From contig PVBG01000012.1 in the NCBI GenBank assembly GCA_002968845.1, positions 62,001 through 126,000 on the forward strand: 64,000 nt of DNA, written 5' to 3'. The DNA is from Neorhizobium tomejilense (GTDB lineage: Bacteria > Pseudomonadota > Alphaproteobacteria > Rhizobiales > Rhizobiaceae). Below the pieces are notes generated by a model that searched no databases, had not been told where the DNA came from, and worked only from the letters and a program-made list of their open reading frames with translations. Shown piece after piece: positions 8,254 through 17,504 of this stretch (position 1 is its first letter; each line of letters opens with the position of its first letter). The position numbers were made by a program, and so were the translations under genes.

Positions 8254-9651
8254 TCACCTTCTGGCTATGGCCGACTGCGGATTGCCCTGCCCTGCCGCCG
8301 CACGCAGCGCATTGGCCAGATCCGCGTAAGCGTCGAGCGCCGGCTTTTCCCCCGGCGTCTGCTTCAAGACTTCATAGATGACAGGCACCTGCTTGATCGC
8401 CATGTCGAGATCCGGATCGCTGCCGGCGCGATAACCGCCAATCAGGCGCAGGTCGCGGGTTTCCTCATAGCGGTGCACCAGCGATTTCAGGCGCGACACC
8501 AGCTTTTCCTGATCCTCGGTCCAGGCCTTGCGGGCAAGACGCGAGATCGAGGAGAGCGGATTGATCGGCGGGTAACGGCCCTCATCGGCAAGCGAACGCT
8601 CGAGAACGATGTGACCGTCGAGAATGCCGCGGGTCGAATCGGCGATCGGGTCGTTGTGATTGTCGCCATCAACGAGGATCGAGATGATCGCGGTGATCGT
8701 ACCCGTTCCTTCGACGCCCGGGCCGGCGCGTTCAAGCAGGCGCGGCAGCTCGGTGAAGACCGACGCCGGATAACCGCGGGCGATCGGCGGTTCGCCGGCC
8801 GCAACGGCGACTTCGCGGATCGCGTGGGCAAAACGGGTGACGCTGTCGGCGATGAACAGGACGTTGTCGCCCTGGTCGCGGAAATGTTCGGCGATGGTAA
8901 TCGCCACCAGCGGCGCCATCTTGCGCAGCATCGGGCTTTCGTCACTGGTAGCGACGACGGCGATCGATTTCGACATGTGCTCGCCGAGCGTATCCTCGAT
9001 GAATTCGCGCACTTCGCGGCCGCGCTCGCCGACCAGCGCGATCACCACCTTGTCGAAGGAGTCGGCTCTGGCGAGCATCGAGAGAAGCGTCGACTTGCCG
9101 ACGCCCGAGCCGGCGAAAATGCCGAGACGCTGGCCGAGGCAGAGCGGCGAGAAGATGTCGATTGCCCGGACCCCGGTCCTGAAACCCTTTTCGACGCGGC
9201 TGCGCGTCATCGAAGGCGGAGCGGTATTGGCGATCGAACGCGGATGAAGACCGCGCCCGACCGGACCCTTGCCGTCGATCGGTTCTCCGAGCGAATTGAT
9301 CGTGCGTCCACACCAGCTATTGTCCGGCGCCACGCGGAAGGCGCCCTTGCGGATTACCGTATCGCCGATGCCGATCGGCTCGCCGGGTTCGATGGGGCAG
9401 ACGTAGATGATGTCCGGCTCCACGCGAACCACTTCGCCGAGATGGATGCCGGTCGCGCTGCGATGGGCGACGAACTCGCCAAGCCGCACGTGTTTCGACA
9501 AGCCCGCGACGGTATAATGTCCTGCGGCGATGGTCCTGACATGACCACCGTGGGCGACCGAGAAGGCCGGATCGGAATAACGTGCCGAAAGGCCGGCAAG
9601 CTGGGCCAGCTTGCCGCCGTTGACTGCATCGAGGATAGCCGCTTCCATCAT
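8254..9651 (-). CDS. fliI: Flagellar export ATPase FliI
   Basis: 465 aa. It carries the F1-ATPase-beta-like fold of type III export ATPases: the Walker A loop GSGVGKSTLLSM, VIALVGERGREVREFIEDTL, the Walker B region DNVLFIADSVTRFAHA, and the ARGYPASVF plus LLERAGPG motifs. It energises unloading of flagellar substrates at the FlhA/FlhB gate with FliH and FliJ. No fliH or fliJ is recognisable here, so these must be elsewhere or divergent. The double ATG at the start has a GAGGG site 6 nt upstream. Confidence 0.97.
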   Translation of the reverse strand: MMEAAILDAVNGGKLAQLAGLSARYSDPAFSVAHGGHVRTIAAGHYTVAGLSKHVRLGEFVAHRSATGIHLGEVVRVEPDIIYVCPIEPGEPIGIGDTVIRKGAFRVAPDNSWCGRTINSLGEPIDGKGPVGRGLHPRSIANTAPPSMTRSRVEKGFRTGVRAIDIFSPLCLGQRLGIFAGSGVGKSTLLSMLARADSFDKVVIALVGERGREVREFIEDTLGEHMSKSIAVVATSDESPMLRKMAPLVAITIAEHFRDQGDNVLFIADSVTRFAHAIREVAVAAGEPPIARGYPASVFTELPRLLERAGPGVEGTGTITAIISILVDGDNHNDPIADSTRGILDGHIVLERSLADEGRYPPINPLSSISRLARKAWTEDQEKLVSRLKSLVHRYEETRDLRLIGGYRAGSDPDLDMAIKQVPVIYEVLKQTPGEKPALDAYADLANALRAAAGQGNPQSAIARR

Positions 9652-9673
9652 GGTGGGCCCTCTTTCCTATCGT

Positions 9674-10411
9674 TTAAGCGTTGGAGCCGCCGAGTGTCTT
9701 GATCGCATCGTCCAGCGAGGTCTCGCTGTCGCGCATCAGCGACGAGATGCTTTCGAAAGCGCGATTGACCTGGATCAGCTGGGTCATTTCACGGATGCCG
9801 TTGACGTTCGCCCCTTCGAGGTAACCCTGAACGACGGAGTTCTCGATACCCTCGAGCACCGGCTGCGGGGTATCGACGGTGATGACGCCGGAGTTGTCGT
9901 GGCGGACGAAGCCCTTCGTGACGTCAGCCGTGAACAGACCGAGGCTGGCGACCGGCTGTTCGTTCTGCCGGATGATACCGTCGGAGCCGACAGTCGGAGG
10001 GCCGCCGTCGCGGTTGAGCTGGATCGGGGCACCACCGGCATCGAGAACCGCATAACCGCGGATCGAACGGAGCTGGCCGAGCTCATCCATCGTGAAACGG
10101 CCGTCGCGGGTCAGCACCTGGCCACCGGGCGTATCGATCGCAAACCAGGCATTGCCCTTGATCGCGAAATCGAGCGGGTTGCCTGTGCGCTGCATTTCGC
10201 CGGTCCGGGTCGACAGATAGTCGTTGCCCTGGGTGACGAACGCGACCTTTGCACCGATATCGTTCTGGGTCTTGCTCAAGACCTCGTCGAACTTGACCTC
10301 CGTGGAACGGAAGCCGACGGTGTTCATGTTGGCCATATTGTCGGCGATCGTGTTCAAGCGGCGCTCGAGCGCGATCTGGGAAGAGATGCCGACGTAAAGT
10401 CCGGACTGCAT
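9674..10411 (-). CDS. flgF: Flagellar proximal rod protein FlgF
   Basis: 245 aa. The N-terminal MQSGLYVGISSQIALERRLN and the TIADNMANMNTVGFRSTEVK block identify an FlgF-type rod protein. The C-terminal EGANVNGIREMTQLIQVNRA segment is shared with FlgG-like proteins. Placement next to fliI and apart from flgBC is the known rhizobial arrangement. One nt separates its start from the stop of the DUF1217 gene, so the two are transcribed together. Confidence 0.94.
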   Translation of the reverse strand: MQSGLYVGISSQIALERRLNTIADNMANMNTVGFRSTEVKFDEVLSKTQNDIGAKVAFVTQGNDYLSTRTGEMQRTGNPLDFAIKGNAWFAIDTPGGQVLTRDGRFTMDELGQLRSIRGYAVLDAGGAPIQLNRDGGPPTVGSDGIIRQNEQPVASLGLFTADVTKGFVRHDNSGVITVDTPQPVLEGIENSVVQGYLEGANVNGIREMTQLIQVNRAFESISSLMRDSETSLDDAIKTLGGSNA

Positions 10412-10412
10412 A

Positions 10413-11192
10413 TCATTTGCCTCCGAGTTTCAGGTTATTGATCGAGATCAGAAGATCCGTGGAAATTCCGCTCGAAGATGGGGAATTGAAGACGGCGAGC
10501 GGATCGTAGCTCTCGGTGGGATTGCTGATCTCCCACATCGCCGTGAACCGCTCGAGAAATTTGTTGACCTTGGCCGGGTCCTGGAAATCCGCGATCTTGA
10601 CCGTGTCTTCGATGTATTTGGCCTGGCGGTCGAGGTCGGCGCCGATCATCTCAGCCGACATGCCAAGCGCGGTGCGCATGACTTCCGAAAGCGCATCGTC
10701 GGCAAGAACTTCCATGCCGGATTTGATCGTTGGGGCGGTGCGCTCGAAATAGAGCGCCAGCCGGACGCCCATGTTGTCGACGCCCGCATCCTCTTCCAGC
10801 GTCTGGCGCTGGAACTTGTCGACGACGCCCTTCTGGGCCCTGTCGAAGGAGGTGGCGGTGGTGCCGAAGGCGGCAAAATTCAGGGATTCGGCGAGCTGCG
10901 AATAGCGACTGTCGGAGAGCTGGTTGGCAAAATCTGCCTTGTTGTCGGTGCCCTCCGTCAGGACCTTGCGGATGAAGGCCTTGGCATAAGCCATGTCCTC
11001 GAGACCGTGAGCCTTCAGCGCGTAATTATAGATGCGCGTATCGGCCATGAAGTCGTCGATGGTTTTGATGCTGCCGATCTTGGAGAGGTAATATTCGCTC
11101 TCGCGCGCAACTTCCGGCTTTTCGGCGACGCGTTCCAGCGACTTCGACATGTCGCGGCTGATCATTGCGTAGCTGGTATAGGTCGTGATCAC
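10413..11192 (-). CDS. DUF1217 family flagellar-cluster protein
   Basis: 259 aa, no signal or membrane segment. The opening ITTYTSYAMISRDMSKSLER followed by repeated helical segments (YYLSKIGSIKTIDDFMADTR, then YAKAFIRKVLTEG and SLNFAAFG) matches the DUF1217 family, which is largely restricted to alphaproteobacterial flagellar loci. The ending TDLLISINNLKLGGK recalls rod/hook C termini, so it may be exported, but this is inference. It is the first gene of the minus-strand operon and lies divergent to motA. Confidence 0.85.
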   Translation of the reverse strand: MITTYTSYAMISRDMSKSLERVAEKPEVARESEYYLSKIGSIKTIDDFMADTRIYNYALKAHGLEDMAYAKAFIRKVLTEGTDNKADFANQLSDSRYSQLAESLNFAAFGTTATSFDRAQKGVVDKFQRQTLEEDAGVDNMGVRLALYFERTAPTIKSGMEVLADDALSEVMRTALGMSAEMIGADLDRQAKYIEDTVKIADFQDPAKVNKFLERFTAMWEISNPTESYDPLAVFNSPSSSGISTDLLISINNLKLGGK

Positions 11193-11392
11193 GATAGCTC
11201 TACCTAAGTCCGCGGAAGCGGCGGACGTCGCTGCGGAGCGGGCAATCCGGTCCGATCGTCGGCAGAACTAGGCTCGAAGACTTGTGCGAAGCTGTTCCGA
11301 ACCCGCTTTCGTTGACGTCTCCACAGCCAGCCTCACGCAAGCCAGACGCCTTATCCCCAAGACAAACGAAAACGATCCGGCACAGGTACGCG
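11193..11392. promoter_or_regulatory. Divergent promoter region between the rod operon and motA operon
   Basis: These 200 nt separate the DUF1217-flgF operon (minus) from motA-fliM-fliN-fliG (plus). Both operons need a start here, since each first gene has no neighbour reading into it. In S. meliloti flagellar genes of this class are switched on by Rem under VisN/VisR control. I could not recognise a Rem site or sigma-70 boxes with confidence. Confidence 0.5.
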
Positions 11393-12262
11393 ATGAATAT
11401 TATTATCGGCTTTGTCATCACCGTTGGCTGTATTCTCGGTGGCTTCATGGCCATGGGTGGCCACATCGACGTCCTCATCCAGCCCTATGAGCTTCTGATC
11501 ATCGGTGGCGCCGGCCTCGGCGGCTTCATCATGGCCAACCCGATGAAGGTCGTGAAGGATAGCGGCAAGGCGCTCGGAGAGGCCTTCAAGAACACCGTAC
11601 CGAAAGAGCGGAACTATCTGGACGTTCTCGGCGTGCTTTATTCGCTGATGCGCGACCTCAGAACCAAGTCGCGCAACGAAATCGAGGCGCATATCGACAA
11701 TCCGGAGGAATCGCCGATCTTCCAGACCGCTCCGACGGTCCTGAAGAACAAGGAACTGACCGCCTTCATCTGCGACTACGTGCGCCTCATCATCATCGGC
11801 AATGCCCGCTCCCACGAGATCGAGGCGCTGATGGATGAAGAAATCAACACCATGTTCTCCGACAAGATGAAGCCCTATCACGCGATCACTGCGATGGGGG
11901 ACTCGTTCCCGGCCATCGGTATCGTCGCCGCCGTTCTCGGGGTTATCAAGGCGATGAGCAAGATCAACGAATCGCCGGAAGTTCTCGGCGGCCTCATCGG
12001 TGCGGCTCTCGTCGGCACCATGCTCGGCATCTTCCTGTCCTATTCGGTCTGCAACCCGCTGACCTCGCAGATCAAGATCGTCCGCACCAAGCAGCATCGC
12101 CTGTACATCATCGTCAAGCAGACCCTGCTTGCCTACATGAACGGCTCCGTGCCGCAGGTCGCACTCGAATACGGACGTAAGACGATTTCCAACAAAGAAC
12201 GGCCCTCGATCGACTCGGTCGAGCAGGAAATGATGAATCCTGGTGGAGAAAAGGCGGCATGA
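11393..12262 (+). CDS. motA: Flagellar stator protein MotA
   Basis: 289 aa from the ATG at 11393. The opening MNIIIGFVITVGCILGGFMA forms the first membrane helix, and YELLIIGGAGLGGFIMAN the second. A large cytoplasmic domain follows, with conserved charged residues around the torque interface (LVKNKEL-like block, RSHEIEALMDEEI). Two more helices come at FPAIGIVAAVLGVIKAM and LGGLIGAALVGTMLGIF. An in-frame extension upstream is not MotA-like. It forms the proton channel with MotB, which is not in this window. It overlaps fliM by 4 nt. Confidence 0.96.
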   Translation: MNIIIGFVITVGCILGGFMAMGGHIDVLIQPYELLIIGGAGLGGFIMANPMKVVKDSGKALGEAFKNTVPKERNYLDVLGVLYSLMRDLRTKSRNEIEAHIDNPEESPIFQTAPTVLKNKELTAFICDYVRLIIIGNARSHEIEALMDEEINTMFSDKMKPYHAITAMGDSFPAIGIVAAVLGVIKAMSKINESPEVLGGLIGAALVGTMLGIFLSYSVCNPLTSQIKIVRTKQHRLYIIVKQTLLAYMNGSVPQVALEYGRKTISNKERPSIDSVEQEMMNPGGEKAA

Positions 12263-13215
12263 TGACGTCGAACCAAGCAAACCAATCACCGGCGTCGGGC
12301 ATGGACCTGGCGCTCCTGGCAAAACTGACCGGAGGCCTCGGCGACAAGAAGACCGTCGAGAAGATCAGCAGCGAATTCGCGCAGCTCTATGCAGAATTCC
12401 TGCCGGACGTCTTTCACAGCGAAACCGGGATCCGGATCGGCGTCTCCTACGTGAGTTGCACGTCCGGCCTGATGACCGATCTCATCGCCGATCTCGGCGA
12501 TGGGTTTGCCCTTTCCGACGGATCCCTGCGCAACTGGTCGCCGAACTTCGTGCTCGGCTGCGGCAACAGTTTCGTGATTGCGCTCATGGAACTGATGCTG
12601 GGCTCGGCGCTCGAAACGATCGTACAGCCGATCGAACGCCCCCTCTCAGATATCGAACTCGACCTCGCCGTGGTGGTCTTCGAGCGGATCGCCAATGTGC
12701 TGCGCTCCGGCGTCAACGCCCAGGGGAGCTTCGAAGCGGCCCTTGAACGGCCTCACAACGCCGAAGACCGCCCAAAGCCGGACGATCTGGCACGCCCGGA
12801 ATTCGGCGTCTCGATCCGCATGGCGTTCGAGCTCGGTTCGGTCACCTCCGAATTCGCTCTCGTCATCCCTCAGCGTGCTTTCCTGAAGACCAAGGTCACC
12901 GCGCCGAAGGCGAAGGCTCAGGCTTCCAAGGCCAAGCAGGAATGGACGGACCGCATGAACGACCAGGTCCGCCGTTCGCATGTCACCCTCGAAGCCCGTA
13001 TCCGCCTGCAGAAGCTGACCCTCGGTACGATCTCGCGGCTCGCAGCCGGCGACGTGATCGCTTTCCAGGACAAGCGCGATGTCCAGGTTCAGGTCAGTGC
13101 AAACGGCCGGGATATGTATTCGTGCGAATTCGGGCGGTCCGGCGAGCGGTATACAGTCCGCGTAAAGGATAACATCAGCACGGACGACGAGATTCTCCAA
13201 CACCTGATAGGCTAG
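12259..13215 (+). CDS. fliM: Flagellar motor switch protein FliM
   Basis: 318 aa, in the expected length range. It has the CheC-like middle domain (LSDIELDLAVVVFERIANVL) and the C-terminal SpoA domain (RIRLQKLTLGTISRLAAGDV followed by FQDKRDVQVQVS). The N terminus has MDLALLAKLTGG where enteric FliM has the EIDALL CheY-docking motif, so the docking segment is only loosely similar. It receives CheY-P at the C ring. Genes motA, fliM, fliN and fliG are consecutive, which groups stator and switch. Confidence 0.93.
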   Translation: MMTSNQANQSPASGMDLALLAKLTGGLGDKKTVEKISSEFAQLYAEFLPDVFHSETGIRIGVSYVSCTSGLMTDLIADLGDGFALSDGSLRNWSPNFVLGCGNSFVIALMELMLGSALETIVQPIERPLSDIELDLAVVVFERIANVLRSGVNAQGSFEAALERPHNAEDRPKPDDLARPEFGVSIRMAFELGSVTSEFALVIPQRAFLKTKVTAPKAKAQASKAKQEWTDRMNDQVRRSHVTLEARIRLQKLTLGTISRLAAGDVIAFQDKRDVQVQVSANGRDMYSCEFGRSGERYTVRVKDNISTDDEILQHLIG

Positions 13216-13288
13216 ACCCGCGGCCAGCCTGTTGCCGGCTTTTTCGCCAAGGCAGGCTGACGCAAGTTTCAACAGGAATAATCACCGC

Positions 13289-13885
13289 ATGGCTACGAAG
13301 AAGACACCTCTCACCGACGACGACTCGCTGATGCCGATCGGCAATGATGCCGATCTGGATCAGGCCATCGACGATTTGCGCGGCGTCTTGAAGACGGATG
13401 CCGATGGCGGCGCACCTGATTTCGATGCCGATTTCGGCTCGTCCGCAACTTCCGATTTTTCGGCCGACGCCCCGTCCTTCGGCGGCGGCTTCGAAGCACA
13501 GGCTGATACATTCGGCAGCGGCTTCGGTGGCGGTGCCTCGGATTTTGGCGGCGCAAAAAGCTTCGGCGGCAACGATTTCGGCAGCTCGACATCCAGCAGC
13601 GCCGCCTACCAGGAACCGGGCAGCGCGCTCAACGCCAATCTCGACCTGATCATGGATATCCCGATCGACGTCGAGATCGTGCTCGGTACGAGCCGCATGC
13701 AGGTGTCGGGCCTGATGACCCTCGAAGAGGGGGCGACGATCGCACTCGACAAGAAGATCGGCGAGCCGGTTGAAATCGTGGTCAACGGACGCCGCATCGG
13801 CAAGGGTGAAATCACCGTGCTGGAAAATGATGACACGCGTTTCGGTGTGCGACTGACGGAAGTACTGAGCACGAGAAGAACCTGA
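13289..13885 (+). CDS. fliN: Flagellar motor switch protein FliN with long low-complexity N terminus
   Basis: 198 aa from the ATG at 13289. The last 80 residues are the SpoA domain of FliN (LDLIMDIPIDVEIVLGTSRM then QVSGLMTLEEGATIALDKKI and EITVLENDDTRFGVRLTEV). Before it lies an acidic N terminus and then a stretch rich in Phe, Gly and Ser with repeated FG pairs (about residues 60-112). The whole protein is much longer than enteric FliN (about 137 aa), and such extensions are common in rhizobia. It builds the lower C ring with FliM. Confidence 0.93.
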   Translation: MATKKTPLTDDDSLMPIGNDADLDQAIDDLRGVLKTDADGGAPDFDADFGSSATSDFSADAPSFGGGFEAQADTFGSGFGGGASDFGGAKSFGGNDFGSSTSSSAAYQEPGSALNANLDLIMDIPIDVEIVLGTSRMQVSGLMTLEEGATIALDKKIGEPVEIVVNGRRIGKGEITVLENDDTRFGVRLTEVLSTRRT

Positions 13886-13913
13886 TCCCTGTTTGGGACA
13901 GAGAAGGAAGACC

Positions 13914-14966
13914 ATGATGGACTTTGACGATTTCGGTGGCAGCGCCCTCTCGACGAAACCGTTATCCAAGGCCGAAAAGGCCGCGGCAGTGCTCTTGGCT
14001 ATGGGCAAGGGCGTCGCTGGCAAACTTCTCAAGTATTTCACCCAGGCCGAGCTGCAGAATATCATTGCCTGTGCCCAGAGCCTGCGCGCCATCCCCCCCG
14101 ACGAACTCCTCGAACTCGTCAACGAGTTTGAGGACTTGTTCACCGAGGGCACCGGTCTCATGGATAATGCCGCAGCGATCGAGGGCATTCTCGAAGCGGG
14201 CCTGACACCCGAAGAAGTCGACGGGCTGCTCGGCCGCCGCACCGCGTTCGACGACTACCAGGCCAATATCTGGGACCGCCTGCAGGATGCCGATCCGGCA
14301 TTCGTGGGCAAATTCCTGTCGCGCGAACATCCTCAGACGGTCGCCTACATTCTTTCGCAGATGCCATCGATCTTTGGCGCCAAGGTCCTTCTCCAGCTTC
14401 CCGACAGCCGCCGCGCCGATATCATGAACCGCGCCGTCAACATGAAGGAAGTCAGCCCCAAGGCCGCGCAGATCATCGAGAACCGGGTGATGGAACTGAT
14501 CGCGGCAATCGAAGCCGAACGCAACTCGAATGGCTCGAACAAGGTCGCCGAGCTGATGAACGAACTCGAAAAGAGCCAGGTCGATACCCTGCTCAACTCC
14601 CTCGAGACGATCAGCAAGGACTCCGTCAACAAGGTTCGCCCGAAGATTTTCCTCTTCGAAGACCTGCTCTACATGCCGCAGCGCAGCCGCGTCATGCTGC
14701 TCAACGACGTCGCAGGGGACATTCTCACGATGGCGCTGCGCGGTGCGACCAACGAGATCAAGGAATGTGTTCTCGCGGCCATCAGCCCGCGCCAGCGCCG
14801 CATGATCGAAAGCGATCTCGCGGTTCAGAACATGAACCTCAATCCGCGCGAAGTGGCGATTGCCCGTCGCGCGATCGCACAGGAAGCGATCCGGCTCGCC
14901 AATTCGGGCCAGATCATGCTCAAGGAAGAAAAGAAGGAAGGCGACAAGCCGGCCGAGGCCGCCTGA
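13914..14966 (+). CDS. fliG: Flagellar motor switch protein FliG
   Basis: 350 aa. The N-terminal domain contains LSKAEKAAAVLLAMGKGVAG and the ring-building helices. The middle domain has FVGKFLSREHPQTVAYILSQ (an EHPQ motif), and the C-terminal torque domain has FLFEDLLYMPQRSRVMLLND and the charged helix around ALRGATNEIKECV. FliG couples the MS ring to MotA. The ATG at 13914 has an AGAAGGAAG ribosome site just upstream and is chosen over a start 7 codons earlier. A terminator follows 28 nt after the stop. Confidence 0.96.
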   Translation: MMDFDDFGGSALSTKPLSKAEKAAAVLLAMGKGVAGKLLKYFTQAELQNIIACAQSLRAIPPDELLELVNEFEDLFTEGTGLMDNAAAIEGILEAGLTPEEVDGLLGRRTAFDDYQANIWDRLQDADPAFVGKFLSREHPQTVAYILSQMPSIFGAKVLLQLPDSRRADIMNRAVNMKEVSPKAAQIIENRVMELIAAIEAERNSNGSNKVAELMNELEKSQVDTLLNSLETISKDSVNKVRPKIFLFEDLLYMPQRSRVMLLNDVAGDILTMALRGATNEIKECVLAAISPRQRRMIESDLAVQNMNLNPREVAIARRAIAQEAIRLANSGQIMLKEEKKEGDKPAEAA

Positions 14967-14994
14967 CCTGCCGATTGAGGCGCTACGAAAGAAC

Positions 14995-15027
14995 CGGAGC
15001 GGGAAATTCCCGCTCCGTTTTCGTTTC
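14995..15027 (+). terminator. Rho-independent terminator after fliG
   Basis: A perfect 9-bp stem, CGGAGCGGG then CCCGCTCCG, has a 5-nt loop and is followed by GTTTTCGTTT. It should end the motA-fliM-fliN-fliG transcript, so flhB 150 nt downstream probably has its own promoter in 15028-15177. Confidence 0.82.
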
Positions 15028-15177
15028 GGCAGCCTTTCGCGGATATTTTCCGGCCACCCACAGTCTTTTTCTTGACTCGATTAGCGGCTAGCAGGCGATG
15101 CGGTAACATCGCGGGCGGCGGCGGCCGATTCGTTTGAGCCACGTCCTCGCAACCGGAAGACCGATTGGTTCAAAGCC

Positions 15178-16257
15178 GTGTCCGACGACGATAAAGACAG
15201 TAAAACAGAAAACCCGACCGCAAAACGAATGTCGGAAGCGGCAGACAAGGGTAACGTCCCGGTCTCCCGAGAGGTGCCGCTTTTCGCCTCCATGCTGGCA
15301 TTCTATGTCTTTCTCGTCTTCTTCCTGCCCTCGAACATCGCAAAAATGGCCGAGACGCTGAAGGACCTTTTCGAACAGCCGGATCAGTGGCGGCTCGAAA
15401 ATTCGACGGACGTCGTCTCGCTCAGCGTCCATCTCGGCTGGGCGATCGCGGCGTTCCTCACTCCGGTTATGCTGCTCTTCATCATTTTCGGCCTTGGCTC
15501 ATCGTTCGCACAGAACATGCCGTCGCTGGTCCTCGAGCGCGTGCGGCCGCAGATTTCCCGCGTTTCACCCACCAAGGGTTTCGGGCGGATTTACAGCGTT
15601 CCGGGTTTCGTCGAATTCGGAAAGTCGATCTTCAAGATCCTGATCGTGGCAGTGATCATGTATTTCGCATTGCGCGGCGAATATCTCTCCTCGCTGGACG
15701 CGATGTTCTCTGATCCGCAGGTCATCCTCGTAAAACTGGATTCAGTCATCCGCCAAATGGTGATCGTGGTCGTCCTGTCGGCGGGGATACTTGCCGTGGT
15801 CGACGTGCTGTGGACGCGCTATCACTGGTACAACGAACTCAAGATGACCAAGCAGGAGGTCAAGGACGAATACAAGCAGGCTCAGGGCGACCCGATCGTC
15901 AAGCAGCGCCAGAAATCGGTCGCACGAGACCGTGCCCGCCGGCGGATGATCAACAACGTGCCGCGCGCCACTCTCGTGATCGCCAACCCGACTCACTTTG
16001 CGGTAGCGCTGCGTTACGTGCGCGAGGAGAACGACGCCCCGGTCGTCGTCGCCAAGGGCCAGGACCTGATTGCCCTCAAGATTCGCGAAATCGCCGAGCA
16101 AAACGATATCCCCATTTTCGAGGATCCGCCCCTGGCGCGCTCCATGTTTGCGCAAGTCTCGGCGGATAGTGTCATTCCGCCAGTCTTCTACAAGGCTGTG
16201 GCAGAACTCGTGCACCGGGTCTACGCTTCCCGGTCGCTCAAAAAACGGACACGCTGA
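15178..16257 (+). CDS. flhB: Flagellar export switch protein FlhB
   Basis: 359 aa from a GTG start. The N-terminal SDDDKDSKTENPTAKRMSEA matches FlhB, and four membrane segments follow (for example FASMLAFYVFLVFFLPS and AIAAFLTPVMLLFIIFGLG). The cytoplasmic domain contains the self-cleavage site in the form VIANPTHFAVALRY, where NPTH is the conserved NPxH cleavage motif. It switches export from hook to filament subunits. The C terminus is standard. It is separated from fliG by a terminator. Confidence 0.95.
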   Translation: MSDDDKDSKTENPTAKRMSEAADKGNVPVSREVPLFASMLAFYVFLVFFLPSNIAKMAETLKDLFEQPDQWRLENSTDVVSLSVHLGWAIAAFLTPVMLLFIIFGLGSSFAQNMPSLVLERVRPQISRVSPTKGFGRIYSVPGFVEFGKSIFKILIVAVIMYFALRGEYLSSLDAMFSDPQVILVKLDSVIRQMVIVVVLSAGILAVVDVLWTRYHWYNELKMTKQEVKDEYKQAQGDPIVKQRQKSVARDRARRRMINNVPRATLVIANPTHFAVALRYVREENDAPVVVAKGQDLIALKIREIAEQNDIPIFEDPPLARSMFAQVSADSVIPPVFYKAVAELVHRVYASRSLKKRTR

Positions 16258-16262
16258 GCGTC

Positions 16263-16697
16263 ATGAAGAAATGCACCTACTCCACCGAACGGGAAGAAAT
16301 CGTTGCACAAGCAATCAGCCCGGTGGCTTCGGAACTTCGCCTGCTCGATGCCGGCGATCTCATCTCACTTCTACGTCTAGAGTGCCACAGCAGCCTTGCC
16401 GATCTCGTGTCTTCAGCAGCCGAGCTCTATTTCCATCCCGGGACCGTCAGTTTCGGCGCCGGCGGCGACTACAAGCTCGAATGGAACGGCAAGCCGGAAG
16501 TCGTCCTCGACCTCGAAATCAAGCCGCGCGGTGTTTCGGTCTATGCGCGCCTGACGCTGGCTGACCAGCTGGCAGCCCTCGAAATCGACCACATTGCGTT
16601 CCAGGCCCCCTTCGAGGATCCCCACGACAACACAGCTTTCCTGGCAAAAAGCCTCCAGGACGCCAAGTTCATCAAGACCAGTAATTCGCAGATGTGA
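16263..16697 (+). CDS. Conserved hypothetical protein between flhB and visR
   Basis: 144 aa, no signal or membrane segment, 5 nt after the flhB stop, so it is probably co-transcribed and translationally coupled. The N-terminal half is helical and the second half is a beta-rich stretch (GTVSFGAGGDYKLEWNGKPE, then VVLDLEIKPRGVSVYARLT) that ends in a short helical tail. I do not recognise a named domain. An unnamed gene at this place is a feature of rhizobial motility clusters, so a motility-related role is a reasonable guess but nothing more. Confidence 0.7.
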   Translation: MKKCTYSTEREEIVAQAISPVASELRLLDAGDLISLLRLECHSSLADLVSSAAELYFHPGTVSFGAGGDYKLEWNGKPEVVLDLEIKPRGVSVYARLTLADQLAALEIDHIAFQAPFEDPHDNTAFLAKSLQDAKFIKTSNSQM

Positions 16698-16744
16698 GCC
16701 GCCATACTCCCGAGACGAAAAAGATCGGCTCTTCTCCGAGCGGA

Positions 16745-17491
16745 TCAGTGGATATAACCGAGCCTGATCGCCTTAGCGATCGCCTGGATGCGGTTGACCG
16801 AATCGAGCTTGATGGTGGCAGAGCCGAGATAGGCGTTGACGGTGTGGACGGAGAGGCCGAGCTTCTCGGCAATTTCTTCGCTGATACGGCCGTCGCCGGC
16901 CAGCTGAAGGCAGGCAATCTCGCGTTCGCTCAGGGATTCCGCGGGAACGCTGCGGCGTTCGTCAAGCGCCAGGAGGTCCATGACCACCTGGCAGCTCCTG
17001 ACGTGCTGGTCGATAATGACATCGCTCGCCAAATCCATCGATGTCCCAAAGAAAGCGACGTAGCCGTTGCCGAGGGCGCCGAGGCGCACGGGAAAGGCGA
17101 TCCCCGAAAAAGGAACGACGCTGGAATCCAGGCGATGCGTCAATGGCGAAAATTCGCCCGCATCGGCAAAACTGGTATTCTCCGATCCGTTCCAGATCAG
17201 CGGCAGAAGCGAGGTCTCGATATGGTCCAACAGCGCCTCGCCATAAACACCGATGAGCTGGTTGCTGCTTTCGAGCGCGCCGGCTCCCCAGTTTTCGAGC
17301 TCGCATACAAGCTTGCGCTTGTTGGGCAGCCCGGCGCCGGCAATCCGGAAAACCGCAAAATTCCGCGCCTTCAGGTTCTTCTGCATGGCGACGAGTTTCG
17401 GAAAGATGTCCGACCGGCTCGATGCGCGCTGGAGGCGCAGATACTGGATGCTTCCAGGTCCGTCTGCCGTGCCGCTGCGCGAATAACCCAT
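16745..17491 (-). CDS. visR: LuxR-family motility master regulator VisR
   Basis: 248 aa. The C-terminal helix-turn-helix is of LuxR/GerE type (ESLSEREIACLQLAGDGRIS then EEIAEKLGLSVHTVNAYLGS). The N-terminal two thirds form an autoinducer-like sensory domain with no recognised ligand. With VisN it makes the heterodimeric global activator VisNR of rhizobial flagellar, motility and chemotaxis genes, acting through Rem. It lies 13 nt after visN in the same direction, which matches the known visN-visR operon. Confidence 0.92.
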   Translation of the reverse strand: MGYSRSGTADGPGSIQYLRLQRASSRSDIFPKLVAMQKNLKARNFAVFRIAGAGLPNKRKLVCELENWGAGALESSNQLIGVYGEALLDHIETSLLPLIWNGSENTSFADAGEFSPLTHRLDSSVVPFSGIAFPVRLGALGNGYVAFFGTSMDLASDVIIDQHVRSCQVVMDLLALDERRSVPAESLSEREIACLQLAGDGRISEEIAEKLGLSVHTVNAYLGSATIKLDSVNRIQAIAKAIRLGYIH

Positions 17492-17504
17492 TGAAATTAT
17501 TTTC

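Noticed and set aside
11282..11392. N-terminal extension of MotA
   Set aside because: MotA proteins start with the membrane helix at MNIIIGF; the extension is unrelated sequence in the promoter region.
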